The position numbers and the translations under genes were made by a program. Shown here one piece after another: positions 17,640 to 28,768 of a DNA stretch of 64,000 nucleotides. The stretch's first letter is position 1, and every line of letters begins with the position of its first letter. Origin of the DNA: Ralstonia pickettii (GTDB lineage Bacteria; Pseudomonadota; Gammaproteobacteria; Burkholderiales; Burkholderiaceae); the NCBI RefSeq assembly GCF_000607165.1, contig NZ_JFZG01000008.1, forward strand, positions 186,001-250,000. Reading direction: 5' to 3'. The notes below the pieces were generated by a model. The model was not told the origin of the DNA, did no database searches, and saw only the letters and a program-made list of their open reading frames with translations.

Positions 17640-19142
17640 TCAAAGGCCTGCCATATTGATGTACTTGATCTCCAGGTATTCGTCGATGCCGTATTTCGAA
17701 CCTTCGCGGCCGAGCCCCGATTGCTTGACGCCGCCAAACGGCGCTTCGGCCGTCGAGATCAGCCCCGTATTGACGCCAACCATTCCAGACTCCAACGCGT
17801 CCGAAACACGCCACGCGCGGCCCAGATCGCGAGTGTAGAAATACGCGGCCAGCCCGAACTCGGTGTCGTTGGCGGCGGCCACGGCCTCGTCTTCCGTGTC
17901 GAAGGGAATGAGCGCAGCCAGCGGGCCGAACGTTTCTTCATGCGCGAGCAGCATGCCCGGCTTCGCATCGACCACGACGGTCGGCTCGAAGAACGCACCG
18001 CCCTGCGCGGACAGCGCATGCGGCTTGCCGCCCACCAGGACGCGCGCACCTTGGCGCACGGCGTCGTCCAGATGCTGCTGCACCTTGTCCATCGCGCGCA
18101 TGTGGATCAGCGGGCCCTGCTGCACGCCGGGCTCCGTGCCGTTGCCGACGCGCAGCTCACGCACAGCGTCGGCGAGCTTGGCAGCAAACGTGTCGTAGAT
18201 GCCGCGTTGCACGTAAAAGCGATTCGCGCACACGCAGGTTTGGCCTGCGTTGCGGTACTTGGCGATCATCGCGCCTTCCACCGCCGCATCGACGTCGGCA
18301 TCGTCAAACACGATGAACGGCGCGTTGCCGCCCAGTTCGAGCGACAGCTTCTTGATGTCGTCGGCGCACTGGCGCATCAGCAAGCGACCGACCGCCGTGG
18401 AGCCCGTGAAGCTGAGCTTGCGCACGATCGGGTTGGACGTCAGCTCGCCGCCAATCGCCTGCGAATCGCCCGTGACGATGGACAGCAGGCCCGCCGGCAC
18501 GCCAGCGCGCACGGCCAGCTCGGCAAATGCGAGCGCAGAGTAGGGCGTTTCCAGCGCGGGCTTCACGACCATCGAGCAACCGGCCGCCAGCGCCGGGCCA
18601 ACCTTGCGCGTCATCATCGCGATGGGGAAATTCCATGGCGTGATGGCCGCGCTCACGCCGATCGGCTCCTTCTGCACGACGATGCGGCGATCGCCCTGCG
18701 GCGAGGGAATCGTGTCGCCGTAAATCCGGCGTGCTTCTTCCGCAAACCATTCGATGAATGACGCGGCGTAGGCGATTTCGCCGGCAGCTTCCGGCAGCGG
18801 CTTGCCTTGTTCGGCCGTGAGGATGGCAGCGAGATCCTGCTGATGTTCCATCATCAAATCGGCCAGCTTGCGCAGGATCCTGGCGCGATCGCGTGCGCTC
18901 ACCTTGCGCCAGGCGCGTTGCGCAACCTGTGCGGCATCGATGGCGCGGCGTGTTTCGGCGGCGCCCATGCCGGGCACGGTGCCGATCTTGCGGCCGGTGG
19001 CGGGATCGGTCACGTCGCGCGTGGCGCCGTCATCGGCATCGGCCCAGGTGCCGGCGAGGAACGCTTGCGTGCGCCACAGGCCGGGGTCTTTCAGTGCGAT
19101 CGGTGGCGTAACCGGCGCGCTCGGCAGATCGGTGCGGGTCAT
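17640..19142 (-). CDS. gabD: Succinate-semialdehyde dehydrogenase (NADP+)
   Basis: Aldehyde dehydrogenase superfamily member, 500 residues. It oxidises succinate semialdehyde to succinate, the second step of the GABA shunt. Typical motifs are [24 protein letters not shown], the general-base Glu in [12 protein letters not shown], and the catalytic Cys in [10 protein letters not shown]. Near the C-terminus are [18 protein letters not shown] and a C-terminal dimerisation strand. It starts four bases after gabT, so the two form an operon. The start MTRTDLPS is used; the longer frame runs into gabT. Confidence 0.95.
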   Translation of the reverse strand: MTRTDLPSAPVTPPIALKDPGLWRTQAFLAGTWADADDGATRDVTDPATGRKIGTVPGMGAAETRRAIDAAQVAQRAWRKVSARDRARILRKLADLMMEHQQDLAAILTAEQGKPLPEAAGEIAYAASFIEWFAEEARRIYGDTIPSPQGDRRIVVQKEPIGVSAAITPWNFPIAMMTRKVGPALAAGCSMVVKPALETPYSALAFAELAVRAGVPAGLLSIVTGDSQAIGGELTSNPIVRKLSFTGSTAVGRLLMRQCADDIKKLSLELGGNAPFIVFDDADVDAAVEGAMIAKYRNAGQTCVCANRFYVQRGIYDTFAAKLADAVRELRVGNGTEPGVQQGPLIHMRAMDKVQQHLDDAVRQGARVLVGGKPHALSAQGGAFFEPTVVVDAKPGMLLAHEETFGPLAALIPFDTEDEAVAAANDTEFGLAAYFYTRDLGRAWRVSDALESGMVGVNTGLISTAEAPFGGVKQSGLGREGSKYGIDEYLEIKYINMAGL

Positions 19143-19146
19143 GGTG

Positions 19147-20427
19147 TCAGCTCTCCAGTGCGCGTTGCAGGATGGCAAGGCCCTCTTCGAACACCGCGTC
19201 TTCAATCGTGAGCGGGAACAGGAAGCGGATCACGTTGCCGTACACGCCGCACGACAGGAGGAGCAGGCCGGCTTCGAGCGCGCGCTGCTGCACGAGCTTG
19301 GTGAAATCGGCGTCCGGCTTGCCGTCCGGCGTATTGAATTCGACAGCAACCATCGCGCCCACGCCACGCACTTCGGCAATGCGCGACTGCTTGGCCTTGG
19401 CAGCATTCAGCGCGTCGACCAGACGTGCGCCCAGCGCGGCGGAGCGCTCGCACAGTTTCTCGTCGGCAATGATGTCGAGCACCGCATGCGCCGACGCCAC
19501 CGCCAGCGGGTTGCCGGCGTAGGTGCCGCCGAGCCCGCCCGGAGCCGGCGCGTCCATGATTTCTGCGCGGCCCGTGACGGCGGACAACGGCAGGCCGCCG
19601 GCCAGGCCCTTGGCCATCGTCGTGATGTCTGGCAGCACGCCCGTGTGCTCCATGGCAAACAGCTTGCCGGTGCGGGCAAAGCCGGTTTGGACTTCGTCGG
19701 CGATCATCACGATGCCGTGTTCATCGCACAGCGCACGCACGGCGCGTACGAAATCGGCGGGCATCTGGTAGAAGCCGCCCTCGCCCTGCACCGGCTCGAA
19801 GATGATGGCGGCCACCTGGCGCGGATCGATATCGGCCTTGAACAGGCGCTGGATGGCGTCAAGCGCATCCTGCGTGCTCACGCCATGCAGCGCGACGGGC
19901 GCCGGCACGTGATAGATGCTGCCCGGGAACGGTCCGAAGCCCGTCTTGTACGGCACCACCTTGCCCGTCAGCGACATACCCATGAACGTACGGCCGTGGA
20001 ACGCGCCCGTGAGTGCGATCACACCCGGGCGGCCCGTGTGCGCCCGTGCGATCTTGATGGCGTTTTCCACAGCCTCGGCGCCCGTGGTGAAGAACGCGGT
20101 CTTTTTGGCGTGCGAGCCTGGCGTGATCGCGTTCAGGCGCTCGGCCAACTCGACGTACGAACCGTACGGCACGATCTGGAAAGCGGTGTGCGTGAAGTGA
20201 TCCAGCTGCTCGCGCACGGCCTGCACCAGACGCGGGTGGCGATGGCCCGTGTTGACCACGGCAATGCCGGCCGCGAAGTCAATGTAGCGGCGGCCTTCCA
20301 CGTCCCAGAACAGGGCGTTCTCGGCGCGCTCGGCGTAGCGGTCGGTCATCACACCAACGCCGCGCGGCGTAGCGGCCAGGCGGCGGGCATTCCATTGGGC
20401 GTTCTGTTGCGGGTCTCGGGCGTTCAT
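19147..20427 (-). CDS. gabT: 4-aminobutyrate:2-oxoglutarate aminotransferase
   Basis: Class III PLP-dependent aminotransferase of 426 residues. It converts GABA to succinate semialdehyde with 2-oxoglutarate as acceptor. Recognisable segments are [26 protein letters not shown], the cofactor-contacting [11 protein letters not shown], and the PLP Lys in [12 protein letters not shown]. It is first in the gabTD operon and divergent from a MocR regulator with which it shares a control region of about 120 bp. The assignment as GabT rather than another omega-aminotransferase rests on similarity and on gabD being next. Confidence 0.95.
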   Translation of the reverse strand: MNARDPQQNAQWNARRLAATPRGVGVMTDRYAERAENALFWDVEGRRYIDFAAGIAVVNTGHRHPRLVQAVREQLDHFTHTAFQIVPYGSYVELAERLNAITPGSHAKKTAFFTTGAEAVENAIKIARAHTGRPGVIALTGAFHGRTFMGMSLTGKVVPYKTGFGPFPGSIYHVPAPVALHGVSTQDALDAIQRLFKADIDPRQVAAIIFEPVQGEGGFYQMPADFVRAVRALCDEHGIVMIADEVQTGFARTGKLFAMEHTGVLPDITTMAKGLAGGLPLSAVTGRAEIMDAPAPGGLGGTYAGNPLAVASAHAVLDIIADEKLCERSAALGARLVDALNAAKAKQSRIAEVRGVGAMVAVEFNTPDGKPDADFTKLVQQRALEAGLLLLSCGVYGNVIRFLFPLTIEDAVFEEGLAILQRALES

Positions 20428-20481
20428 GGCGGTCTTGTGCGTTGGGTCAAGAAAGAGACGATGCGGCCCAGTGTGGCCCCA

Positions 20482-20538
20482 TTGGCTCTGTACAATAAGA
20501 CCCAATCAGGTTTTTCTTTTGGAACCACTTTGGTTCCA
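20482..20538. promoter_or_regulatory. gabT/gabR divergent control region
   Basis: A -10-like TACAAT (20491-20496) points towards the MocR gene and its complement can serve gabT. Close to the MocR start lies a perfect dyad TGGAACCA-CTT-TGGTTCCA (20520-20538). MocR/GabR proteins usually autoregulate from such regions; which repeat is bound is not known. Confidence 0.45.
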
Positions 20539-20547
20539 TCGCGCACC

Positions 20548-22086
20548 ATGGCCGACCATTCCCCCACCCACCGCGCCAGCATGCTGGTCGACTACCTGCA
20601 ACGCCGCTTCGACCGTGCAGAGCCGGGCGGCGAGCCCGACCACCGCCGCCTGTACCGCGTGTTGCAGGAGGGCATCCTGCGCGACGAGCTGCAGCCGGGC
20701 ACGCGCCTGCCGTCGTCGCGGCAGTTGGCCACCGAACTGGGCATCGCGCGCAACACGGTCATCCACGTCTATGAGCAGCTCAGCGTGGAAGGCTATGTGT
20801 CGGCAGGCGTGGGCAGCGGCACCTTCGTCGCCGATACCGCGCCAGACCGGCTGGACGCAGCCCCCGCACCGGTTGCCGCAGTGGCACCCGCGCCGATCAC
20901 TGAAGCGGCCATGCCGTCCTCGCCGATACTCTCAACGCGCGGCCGTGCGCTGGTGCGCGATGCGGGCGCCAGTTCGCGCCAATGGGGCGCCTTCATGCCG
21001 GGCGTACCGGAGGTGCGGATGTTTCCGGCGCGCATCTGGTCGCGCTTGCACAACCGGCTGCTGCGCAAGCCTTCACCCGCGCTGCTGACGTATCCCGTTG
21101 GCGCGGGCTACCTGCCGCTGCGCACCGCGCTGGCCGATTACCTGCGCACCGCGCGTGGCGTGCGCTGCGAGCCCGAGCAGATCATCGTCACTGCAGGCAT
21201 CCACCCGTCGCTCCAACTCATCGCGCAGCTGCTGTGCGATGCCGGCGACAGTGCATGGATCGAAGACCCCGGCTACTGGGGCGTGCGCAGCGTACTCACC
21301 GCTGCGGGCGTGCGCACCGTGCCACTGCCGGTGGACGATGAAGGCATGCGCTTCGACATCCCGACGCGCGGGCGTCAGCGCAGCAAGCCGCCGAAGCTCA
21401 TGGTGGTCTCGCCCTCGCACCAATATCCGCTGGGTTCGGTGATGAGCCTCGCGCGACGCCGTGCGCTGCTGGCCACCGCCCACGCAACCGATGCATGGAT
21501 CGTCGAAGACGACTACGACAGCGAATTCCGCTACGGCAGCCGCCCGCTGCCTTCTTTGCAAGGGCTGGATGATGGCGGGCGCGTGCTCTACATGGGCACG
21601 TTCTCGAAAGTGCTGTTCCCCAGCTTGCGGATTGGCTATCTGGTCGTGCCGCCCGCGCTGGCCGATGCGTTTACGACGGGGCTGTCGGAGATGTTCCGCG
21701 GCGGCCAGATTCTCACGCAGGCCGTGCTGGCGGACTTCATTGCGGAGGGCCATTTCGTCTCCCACATCCGGCGCATGCGTGGTGTGTATGCGGAACGGCG
21801 CGAAACGCTGCTGGCGTCCATCGCCCACGAGTTCGGCGACGCGCTGCCCGTGCATGACGGTGCGTCGGGCCTGCATCTCGTGCTGGGCTTGCCGGCCGGC
21901 ACCAACGATGTGGCCGTTGCTGATCTTGCACTCGCCAATGACGTCGTCACGCGCCCGCTCTCACGTTATTACCAGGACGACGCACGCCGCTTGCCCGGAC
22001 TGCTGCTCGGCTATGGCCATGTGGAAACAGAGCAGATTGGGGCGCGGTTTCATACGTTGGCGGAGGCGGTGCGCACCGTCGGCTGA
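20548..22086 (+). CDS. gabR: MocR/GabR-family transcriptional regulator
   Basis: A 512-residue fusion of an N-terminal GntR-type winged helix (LPSSRQLATELGIARNTV) and a fold-type I aminotransferase-like domain. The PLP Lys lies in MGTFSKVLFPSLRIGY, with SPSHQYPLGSVMS and EDDYDSEFRYG also typical. In GabR, PLP and GABA bind the large domain and trigger activation of gabTD. Divergent placement next to gabT supports the same role here. ATG at 20548 is used; the frame is open far upstream only because it crosses gabT. The linker (about residues 95-135) is Ala/Pro-rich. Confidence 0.9.
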   Translation: MADHSPTHRASMLVDYLQRRFDRAEPGGEPDHRRLYRVLQEGILRDELQPGTRLPSSRQLATELGIARNTVIHVYEQLSVEGYVSAGVGSGTFVADTAPDRLDAAPAPVAAVAPAPITEAAMPSSPILSTRGRALVRDAGASSRQWGAFMPGVPEVRMFPARIWSRLHNRLLRKPSPALLTYPVGAGYLPLRTALADYLRTARGVRCEPEQIIVTAGIHPSLQLIAQLLCDAGDSAWIEDPGYWGVRSVLTAAGVRTVPLPVDDEGMRFDIPTRGRQRSKPPKLMVVSPSHQYPLGSVMSLARRRALLATAHATDAWIVEDDYDSEFRYGSRPLPSLQGLDDGGRVLYMGTFSKVLFPSLRIGYLVVPPALADAFTTGLSEMFRGGQILTQAVLADFIAEGHFVSHIRRMRGVYAERRETLLASIAHEFGDALPVHDGASGLHLVLGLPAGTNDVAVADLALANDVVTRPLSRYYQDDARRLPGLLLGYGHVETEQIGARFHTLAEAVRTVG

Positions 22087-22105
22087 CCAACGCTGCACGC
22101 AACAA

Positions 22106-22130
22106 AAAAGCCCCGCATCGCGGGGCTTTT
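22106..22130. terminator. Bidirectional terminator between gabR and slmA
   Basis: Perfect 10-bp stem AAAAGCCCCG / CGGGGCTTTT around a 5-nt loop, 19 bp after the gabR stop and 18 bp beyond the convergent slmA stop. Confidence 0.92.
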
Positions 22131-22148
22131 ACTTGGGGCGAAGCACGC

Positions 22149-22799
22149 TCAGGCCAACAGCACCCGCAACTGCGCATCCGCACCTTCCACCGGAGACTTC
22201 CGGAAGCCGCTCTTGGCGTACCGATGCCAGCGCCCCAGCACCGCGCACACAACCAAGTTGGCGCGCGAAGCGATGTCGGCATCCGCCGGCCAGGCACCCT
22301 GCGTAACCGCCATGCGCAGACTCTGCTTGAGCGACGCCTCGATGCGATCCAGGCACTGCGCCATGCGCTCGGGCAGGCGCTCGTCTTCGCCGACCAGCGC
22401 GTCGCCCACCAGCACGCGCGTCATGCCCGGATTCTTGTCGGCAAACGACAGGAGCATGTGCGCGATGGCATGCGCCTGGCGCAAGCCGTGTTCTTCACGC
22501 AAGGTGATCTGGTTGATGAGGCCGAAGACGGTCTGCTCGATGAATTCGATCAGCCCTTCGAACATCTGCGCCTTGCTGGCGAAGTGGCGGTACAACGCCG
22601 CTTCGGAGACATCCAGCCGTGCAGCCAAGCCTGCGGTTGTGATCTTTTCACCGCGCGGATGCTCGAGCATGCCGGCAAGCGTCTGCAGAATCTGCACGCG
22701 GCGCTCGCCCGGTCGGGGGCGTTTGCGTACCGGCGGTGCTGCTATGGCGACGTCCGCGACCGGCTCGGCGGTCGGAAACTCCGTTTGCGCGTTGCTCAT
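22149..22799 (-). CDS. slmA: Nucleoid occlusion factor SlmA (TetR-like)
   Basis: A 216-residue TetR-family protein that binds chromosomal sites and blocks FtsZ assembly over the nucleoid. The N-terminal region contains RPRPGERRVQILQTLAGML, then the helix-turn-helix ITTAGLAARLDVSEAALYRHFASK, which is the SlmA-type pattern (about residues 55-78), followed by a helical C-terminal domain. An N-terminal Ala/Pro-rich extension of about 35 residues precedes it. AGGAAGT lies upstream of the chosen ATG. The frame permits an ATG 42 bp further upstream. It follows the argB-nucleotidase pair on the same strand, as often in this order. Confidence 0.88.
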   Translation of the reverse strand: MSNAQTEFPTAEPVADVAIAAPPVRKRPRPGERRVQILQTLAGMLEHPRGEKITTAGLAARLDVSEAALYRHFASKAQMFEGLIEFIEQTVFGLINQITLREEHGLRQAHAIAHMLLSFADKNPGMTRVLVGDALVGEDERLPERMAQCLDRIEASLKQSLRMAVTQGAWPADADIASRANLVVCAVLGRWHRYAKSGFRKSPVEGADAQLRVLLA

Positions 22800-22844
22800 G
22801 ACTTCCTGGCCCCTCTCCCGTTCCGAGCGCGGAGTTACCACTGC

Positions 22845-23701
22845 CTAGCCGCGTCGAACAAGCCTTCGTTTTAGTTGAAGCACCGATTTTACTTTCACGC
22901 TCACATAGCCGGGCCGGTTGGCGAACAAAATCGGTGTGGCGGCCGGTTGATGTGGTGAATTTGCACGCGCGCCAACTGCCGTCGCTTGCATTGGATGCAA
23001 TGCATCGGCAGCGGAAGTCGGCTGCACGCCGGGCGGCACGCGCCGCAGATAACCCGTCACCCATACCGTGCGAATCCCCAGGCGCCGATAGCGTTTGAGG
23101 TGAGAAAGCGTGTCTTCGACGAGGATGGCGCGCGATGGCGCAATACGTTCGCGTGCGAGCAACCGGCGCAGCATCAGCGGGTCAGGTTTCGGACGCAGGC
23201 GCCGGTGCACCCACATGTGCTCGACGGCGATTTCGCGTAGGAACGCGCGCTTCAGGCCAATGAGCCGCAGCACCTCGCGCGCGTAGGCGGCCGGCGCGTT
23301 GGTCAGCAGAATCTTGCGCCCCGGCAGGGCGCGCAGCAACTGGGCGAGGCCGCGCTCCGCGCGCACCATGGCGCGCAGGTCTTCAAAGCGGTGGGCCTCA
23401 GCAAGGAAATCAGCGGGGTCGACGCCGTGATGGCGGACCATGCCCAGAATCGTGGCGCCATAGCGGCGCCAGTAATCCACGCGCACCTGGCTGGCGGTGG
23501 CGTCGTCCGTGCCGAGCACGCGCGCCACGTACGCCGTCATCAGCCGGTTGATCTGCGGAAAGATCGCGTGCGATGCGTGGTGAAGTGTGTTGTCGAGGTC
23601 GAACAGCCAGACCGGCTGCCGGGCGGGCGGAGAGCCCGCCGGCACCTCGCGCGGGAAGGCGCGCGCAGCATGGCGCACCCGCACCGCCCGAGTGGTTCGC
23701 A

Positions 23702-23702
<1 letters not shown>
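22845..23702 (-). CDS. HAD-family pyrimidine 5'-nucleotidase
   Basis: A 285-residue haloacid dehalogenase-fold phosphatase of the SDT1/pyrimidine nucleotidase type. Motif I is WLFDLDNTLHHAS with the nucleophile Asp, motif II ILLTNAP, the Lys of motif III in RRLRPKPDP, and motif IV in ILVEDTLSHL. The start overlaps the argB stop by one base (TGATG), so it is translationally coupled. The C-terminal 60 residues are basic and low in conservation. It probably hydrolyses UMP/CMP-like nucleotides; the physiological substrate is uncertain. Confidence 0.88.
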
Positions 23703-25381
<1,679 letters not shown>

Positions 25382-25423
25382 ATCGCCCATAGGCGCACCT
25401 GAGCCGCATCACAGAGAACAACC

Positions 25424-25636
25424 ATGCCGAACCGTTGGGGACTGCCCACCTGCAAGGAAGCCCACCGCATGCTGGTGTCGAAGATGGACCGCGACCTGTC
25501 CACAGGCGAGCGGCTACGGCTGCGCGTGCATCTGTTTGCCTGCGATGCGTGTACGCGGTTCTCGCACCAGATGGGGTTTCTGCGTCAGGCGATGCACAAG
25601 CTCGGACAAGACGACGACGGGAGCAGCCAAGCGTGA
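25424..25636 (+). CDS. Small zinc-finger anti-sigma factor (ZAS-like)
   Basis: A 70-residue soluble protein with CKEAH near residue 10 and HLFACDAC (H-x3-C-x2-C) near residue 37, the zinc-binding signature of zf-HC2 anti-sigma domains. No membrane helix is present. It follows the sigma gene and is coupled by GTGA to the next small gene, so it is probably its regulator. In family members, oxidation or loss of zinc releases the sigma factor. Confidence 0.88.
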   Translation: MPNRWGLPTCKEAHRMLVSKMDRDLSTGERLRLRVHLFACDACTRFSHQMGFLRQAMHKLGQDDDGSSQA

Positions 25637-25848
25637 CCTCGTCGGTCGCCAACACCGTATGTGCGATCTGCGGCGCGGAATTGCACTGCGGAGCCATCGG
25701 CGACGGCAAGCAGCCCGACGCGACATGCTGGTGCATGTCCGAAAAAACGCTGCCTGCCAACGCGCGGCGCCCGGGACAGGGCTGCCGCTGCCAGCGTTGC
25801 CTGCGCGAAGCGATTGCGCAGGCAAGGGCAGCGTCTGAATCCGACTGA
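25633..25848 (+). CDS. Cysteine-rich CWC family protein
   Basis: A 71-residue protein starting at a GTG that overlaps the anti-sigma stop. It contains CAICGAELHCG, CWCM, and a second CRCQRC motif, giving eight cysteines of the cysteine-rich CWC type, which likely bind zinc or another metal. Function unknown; co-transcription with the sigma/anti-sigma pair is clear from the overlap. It is nearly convergent with the next gene (4-bp gap). Confidence 0.82.
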   Translation: MTSSVANTVCAICGAELHCGAIGDGKQPDATCWCMSEKTLPANARRPGQGCRCQRCLREAIAQARAASESD

Positions 25849-25852
25849 GCGA

Positions 25853-26074
25853 TCAGTCCTTGTCTTTGCTGTCGTCGTCCAGCGTGCGCAGAGCACGGCG
25901 GACGTCGGCTCGGCCGCGCTGACGCTCAGCGTGGCCGCCTTCGGTATGGGCACCGGCCTTGCGGCCGCGAGCGAGCGGCACGAGAACGTTGCGCGGGCGC
26001 GCAGTGCCAGCCTTCGTTGAAGGTTCGATGCGGAACGTCAGTTTCTGGCGAGTGCCTAGTGTCTTGTTAGCCAT
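25853..26074 (-). CDS. Small basic hypothetical protein
   Basis: A 73-residue protein rich in Arg, Lys and Gly, with the N-terminal MANKTLGTRQKLTFRIEP and an acidic DDDSKDKD tail. No domain is recognised. GGGAG lies upstream of the ATG, and base composition is like that of the neighbours. It could be a nucleic-acid-binding protein from its charge, but nothing more can be supported. Confidence 0.6.
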   Translation of the reverse strand: MANKTLGTRQKLTFRIEPSTKAGTARPRNVLVPLARGRKAGAHTEGGHAERQRGRADVRRALRTLDDDSKDKD

Positions 26075-26120
26075 GGGAGTGCTCCCTTACGTGGCTTGAA
26101 GCGACACTCGCCGCAAGCCA

Positions 26121-26618
26121 TCAATGTTTGTGTTCGCCGCCGTGGTTCATGGCGGGCATGTTGCCGGCGGTCAGGTCGCGTACGCGGGCATCCACCTTCT
26201 GCTCGACAACGCGCTTGTCGGCCAGCTCCACCTTGAGCGTGATCGGCACGGTGGTGTCCTTCACCAGCGGCTGTTTCAGGTTCATCAACATCACGTGGTA
26301 GCCGCCCGGCTTGAGCTGCACGGTCTGGCCCTTCGGCAGATCCAGCGAGGGCATCGCGCGCATGCGCATTACGTCGCCTTCCATCTTCATCTCGTGGATC
26401 TCAGCCGTGCCGGCCACGGGCGTCGATACGCCAACCACCTTGGCACCGTCGGCCGATTGCAGCGTCATGAACGCGCCGCTGGACGTCTGACCCGGCACGG
26501 TGCCGCGCACCCAGGCGTCCTGCACCGTGACCTGTGCGAAAGCAGCGGCGCTGGCGAGCAAGCCAGCCGTGAGCACAGCCAGGCAAGCGGAAGAACGGAT
26601 CGATCGGGACGTCATCAT
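26121..26618 (-). CDS. Periplasmic copper chaperone PCu(A)C
   Basis: A 165-residue protein with a signal peptide ending near AAAFA-QV, followed by the PCuAC fold. Copper(I) ligands of the type H-x-M...M...H-x-M are visible: EIHEMKMEGDVMRM then GGYHVMLMNL. A His-rich C-terminus (HGGEHKH) may add copper binding. PCuAC delivers copper to the Cu-A centre of cytochrome oxidase with Sco proteins. AGGAG precedes the double ATG, and the first ATG is used. It is divergent from the RegB-like kinase gene, which controls respiration in other bacteria. Confidence 0.92.
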   Translation of the reverse strand: MMTSRSIRSSACLAVLTAGLLASAAAFAQVTVQDAWVRGTVPGQTSSGAFMTLQSADGAKVVGVSTPVAGTAEIHEMKMEGDVMRMRAMPSLDLPKGQTVQLKPGGYHVMLMNLKQPLVKDTTVPITLKVELADKRVVEQKVDARVRDLTAGNMPAMNHGGEHKH

Positions 26619-26760
26619 CAAGGGCTCCTGTCGGGGACAAACGTGCTGCGCATTAAAGCACAGCGTCTGTGGGGAGATAGGTTGGGTGCACAATTGTGCG
26701 GCTGATTGACGCATCGCCGCGCGGATAACCGCGCGGTGCGCACGTTTACACTTGTCCACC

Positions 26761-28107
26761 ATGCTTTTCACCCTGTCTCTTGCCGCGCCACTGCTGGACG
26801 CGTCCAGTCTACGCCGCCTCTTCTGGCTGCGATGGAGTCTGCTGGCCACTCAACTGGTCCTGATGCTGCTCGCGCCGCTGGTATTTGGCGTGCAACTGCC
26901 GGTGGTGCCGCTGCTGAGCGTGATGGGCCTGCATGCGCTGTTCAACCTGCTCACCGGATGGCGCGTGCGGCGCAACCGGCCCGTGCAGCATATTGAGATC
27001 ACCGTTCAACTTCTGGTGGACCTGACCGCGCTGTCTGCTCTGCTGTATTTCACAGGTGGCGCGACCAATCCGTTCGTCTCGTTCTACCTGCCGGCGCTGG
27101 CAATTGCGGCGGCCATGCTGCCAATCGCACACGTGGTGGGCCTGACGCTTTACGCGCTGGCCGCCTACAGCATGATGCTGGGCAACTACATCCCGCTGAA
27201 GCTGGCGAACCAGGCCGATGCGGTGGCGTATCACCTGGCGGGCATGTGGATCGATTTCGTGGCCAGCAGCGCGATGATCGCCGGTTTTACGGCGCGCCTG
27301 TCCGCCGCGCTGCGCGAGAGCGATGCGCAACTGACCGAAGCGCGCGAGCGACTGCTGCGCGAGCAACGCATCGAAGCCCTGATGTCGCAAGGCGCGAGCG
27401 TAGCGCACGAAATGGGCACACCGCTGTCTACCGTGGCCGTCATCACCGGCGAGCTGCAGCACGACGCGAAGCAGCCCGATTCCCCGCTCGGCCCGTACCG
27501 CGAAGACCTGCGCGCCATCGAGCAGCAACTCGAACTGTGCCGCGCCGCCCTGGCGCGCCTGCAGCGCAAACCCAACGACGGCGCGCCCGAGCCGCTCGGC
27601 CAATGGTTGCCCGATTTCACGCAGACGTGGCAGCTGCGGCATCCGGACATCCGCCTCCACACGGAGACATCGCCCGCAGCGCAAGCGGTGGAATTGGATG
27701 CAGTGAACGTCGGCCAGATCCTCACCATCCTGCTGGACAACGCCGCCCGCAGCCAGCAGCACGCCGGGCGCGATCTGGTGCCGCTGCTGCTGACGGCCAA
27801 GATCGACGCCAATCCGGATGTGCTCCGCGATATGCCGCCGCAGATCGTACTGTCCATCGTCGATACGGGGTTGGGCTTGCCGGAAGACTTGCGCACGTCC
27901 CTGGGCCGTACGCCGGTACCGAGCCGGCACGGCGGTCACGGCATCGGGCTGTATCTGGCCTCCACCACGGCTCGTCGCTTGGGTGGTACCGTGGTGCTAC
28001 GTCCGAACCCGCCCCAAGGCGCCATTGCCGAACTCCGACTGCCGGTTGGCGGTCCGATGGAACACGCGGCCGCCCCCATCATTGGCGCGCCCACCCTCTT
28101 CACATAA
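26761..28107 (+). CDS. regB: RegB/PrrB-type redox sensor histidine kinase
   Basis: A 448-residue membrane kinase with about six N-terminal helices and the quinone-linked heptapeptide GGATNPF at residues 99-105. The H-box is SVAHEMGTPLSTV (phosphorylated His about 216), and Cys about 260 in LELCRAAL aligns with the redox Cys of RegB. The ATPase domain ends with HGIGLYLASTTARRLGG. In purple bacteria RegB senses ubiquinone redox state and controls respiration and photosynthesis genes. ATG 26761 is used; a TTG nine bases upstream is also in frame. It is followed by its regulator 49 bp downstream. Confidence 0.92.
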   Translation: MLFTLSLAAPLLDASSLRRLFWLRWSLLATQLVLMLLAPLVFGVQLPVVPLLSVMGLHALFNLLTGWRVRRNRPVQHIEITVQLLVDLTALSALLYFTGGATNPFVSFYLPALAIAAAMLPIAHVVGLTLYALAAYSMMLGNYIPLKLANQADAVAYHLAGMWIDFVASSAMIAGFTARLSAALRESDAQLTEARERLLREQRIEALMSQGASVAHEMGTPLSTVAVITGELQHDAKQPDSPLGPYREDLRAIEQQLELCRAALARLQRKPNDGAPEPLGQWLPDFTQTWQLRHPDIRLHTETSPAAQAVELDAVNVGQILTILLDNAARSQQHAGRDLVPLLLTAKIDANPDVLRDMPPQIVLSIVDTGLGLPEDLRTSLGRTPVPSRHGGHGIGLYLASTTARRLGGTVVLRPNPPQGAIAELRLPVGGPMEHAAAPIIGAPTLFT

Positions 28108-28156
28108 CGAGACGGCCTGACACAGCCCCCGCGCACGTACGGCCCCGGAGAACACC

Positions 28157-28735
28157 ATGCAGCAGCCCGCCCCCTTTTTGATTCTCGATGACGACGACGT
28201 CTTTGCGCAGACGCTGGCGCGCGCGCTCACGCGTCGCGGCTTTGCTCCGCAGATCGCGCACACCGGCGGCGAAGCGCTGGCACTGGCACGCCAGACACGC
28301 TTTTCGTATGTCACTGTGGATCTGCACTTGGCCGCGAGCGACAAGGGCCTGATGCCCCATGGCGGGACGGATTCCGGTCTGCACTGGATTGCCCCATTGC
28401 GCCAAGCCCTGCCCGACGCGCGCATGCTGATCCTCACGGGCTACGCGAGCATTGCCACCGCTGTGCAGGCGGTCAAACTGGGGGCCGACGAATACTTGGC
28501 CAAACCGGCCAACGTCGATTCGATTCTGCTGGCGTTGCAGGTTGGCGTGTCTGAAGCCGTGGCGGAGCAGACGATGGAGAACCCGGCGCCGCTGTCTGTC
28601 GCGCGACTGGAGTGGGAACACATCCAGCGCGTGCTGGCCGAGCACGGCGGCAATATCTCCGCCACCGCGCGGGCGCTCAACATGCATCGGCGCACGCTGC
28701 AACGCAAGCTGGGCAAACGGCCGGTCGCCAAATAA
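28157..28735 (+). CDS. regA: RegA/PrrA/ActR-type response regulator
   Basis: A 192-residue regulator with receiver acids DDDD at 11-14, phosphoacceptor Asp about 55 in VTVDLHL and Lys about 116, and a Fis-type helix-turn-helix at the C-terminus (GGNISATARALNMHRRTLQRKL). An insertion of about 14 residues (LAASDKGLMPHGG region, 59-73) lies directly after the phosphorylation site, which is unusual compared with RegA proteins. It forms the cognate pair with the upstream kinase. Confidence 0.93.
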   Translation: MQQPAPFLILDDDDVFAQTLARALTRRGFAPQIAHTGGEALALARQTRFSYVTVDLHLAASDKGLMPHGGTDSGLHWIAPLRQALPDARMLILTGYASIATAVQAVKLGADEYLAKPANVDSILLALQVGVSEAVAEQTMENPAPLSVARLEWEHIQRVLAEHGGNISATARALNMHRRTLQRKLGKRPVAK

Positions 28736-28768
28736 ACGCCGGCCGCATAAGGCTACCTCAGCGCTGCA

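Noticed and set aside
18868-20547. Very long plus-strand frame running through gabD/gabT into the MocR gene
   Set aside because: The upstream half is antisense to clear gabD and gabT genes. The regulator begins at 20548 with its normal N-terminus.
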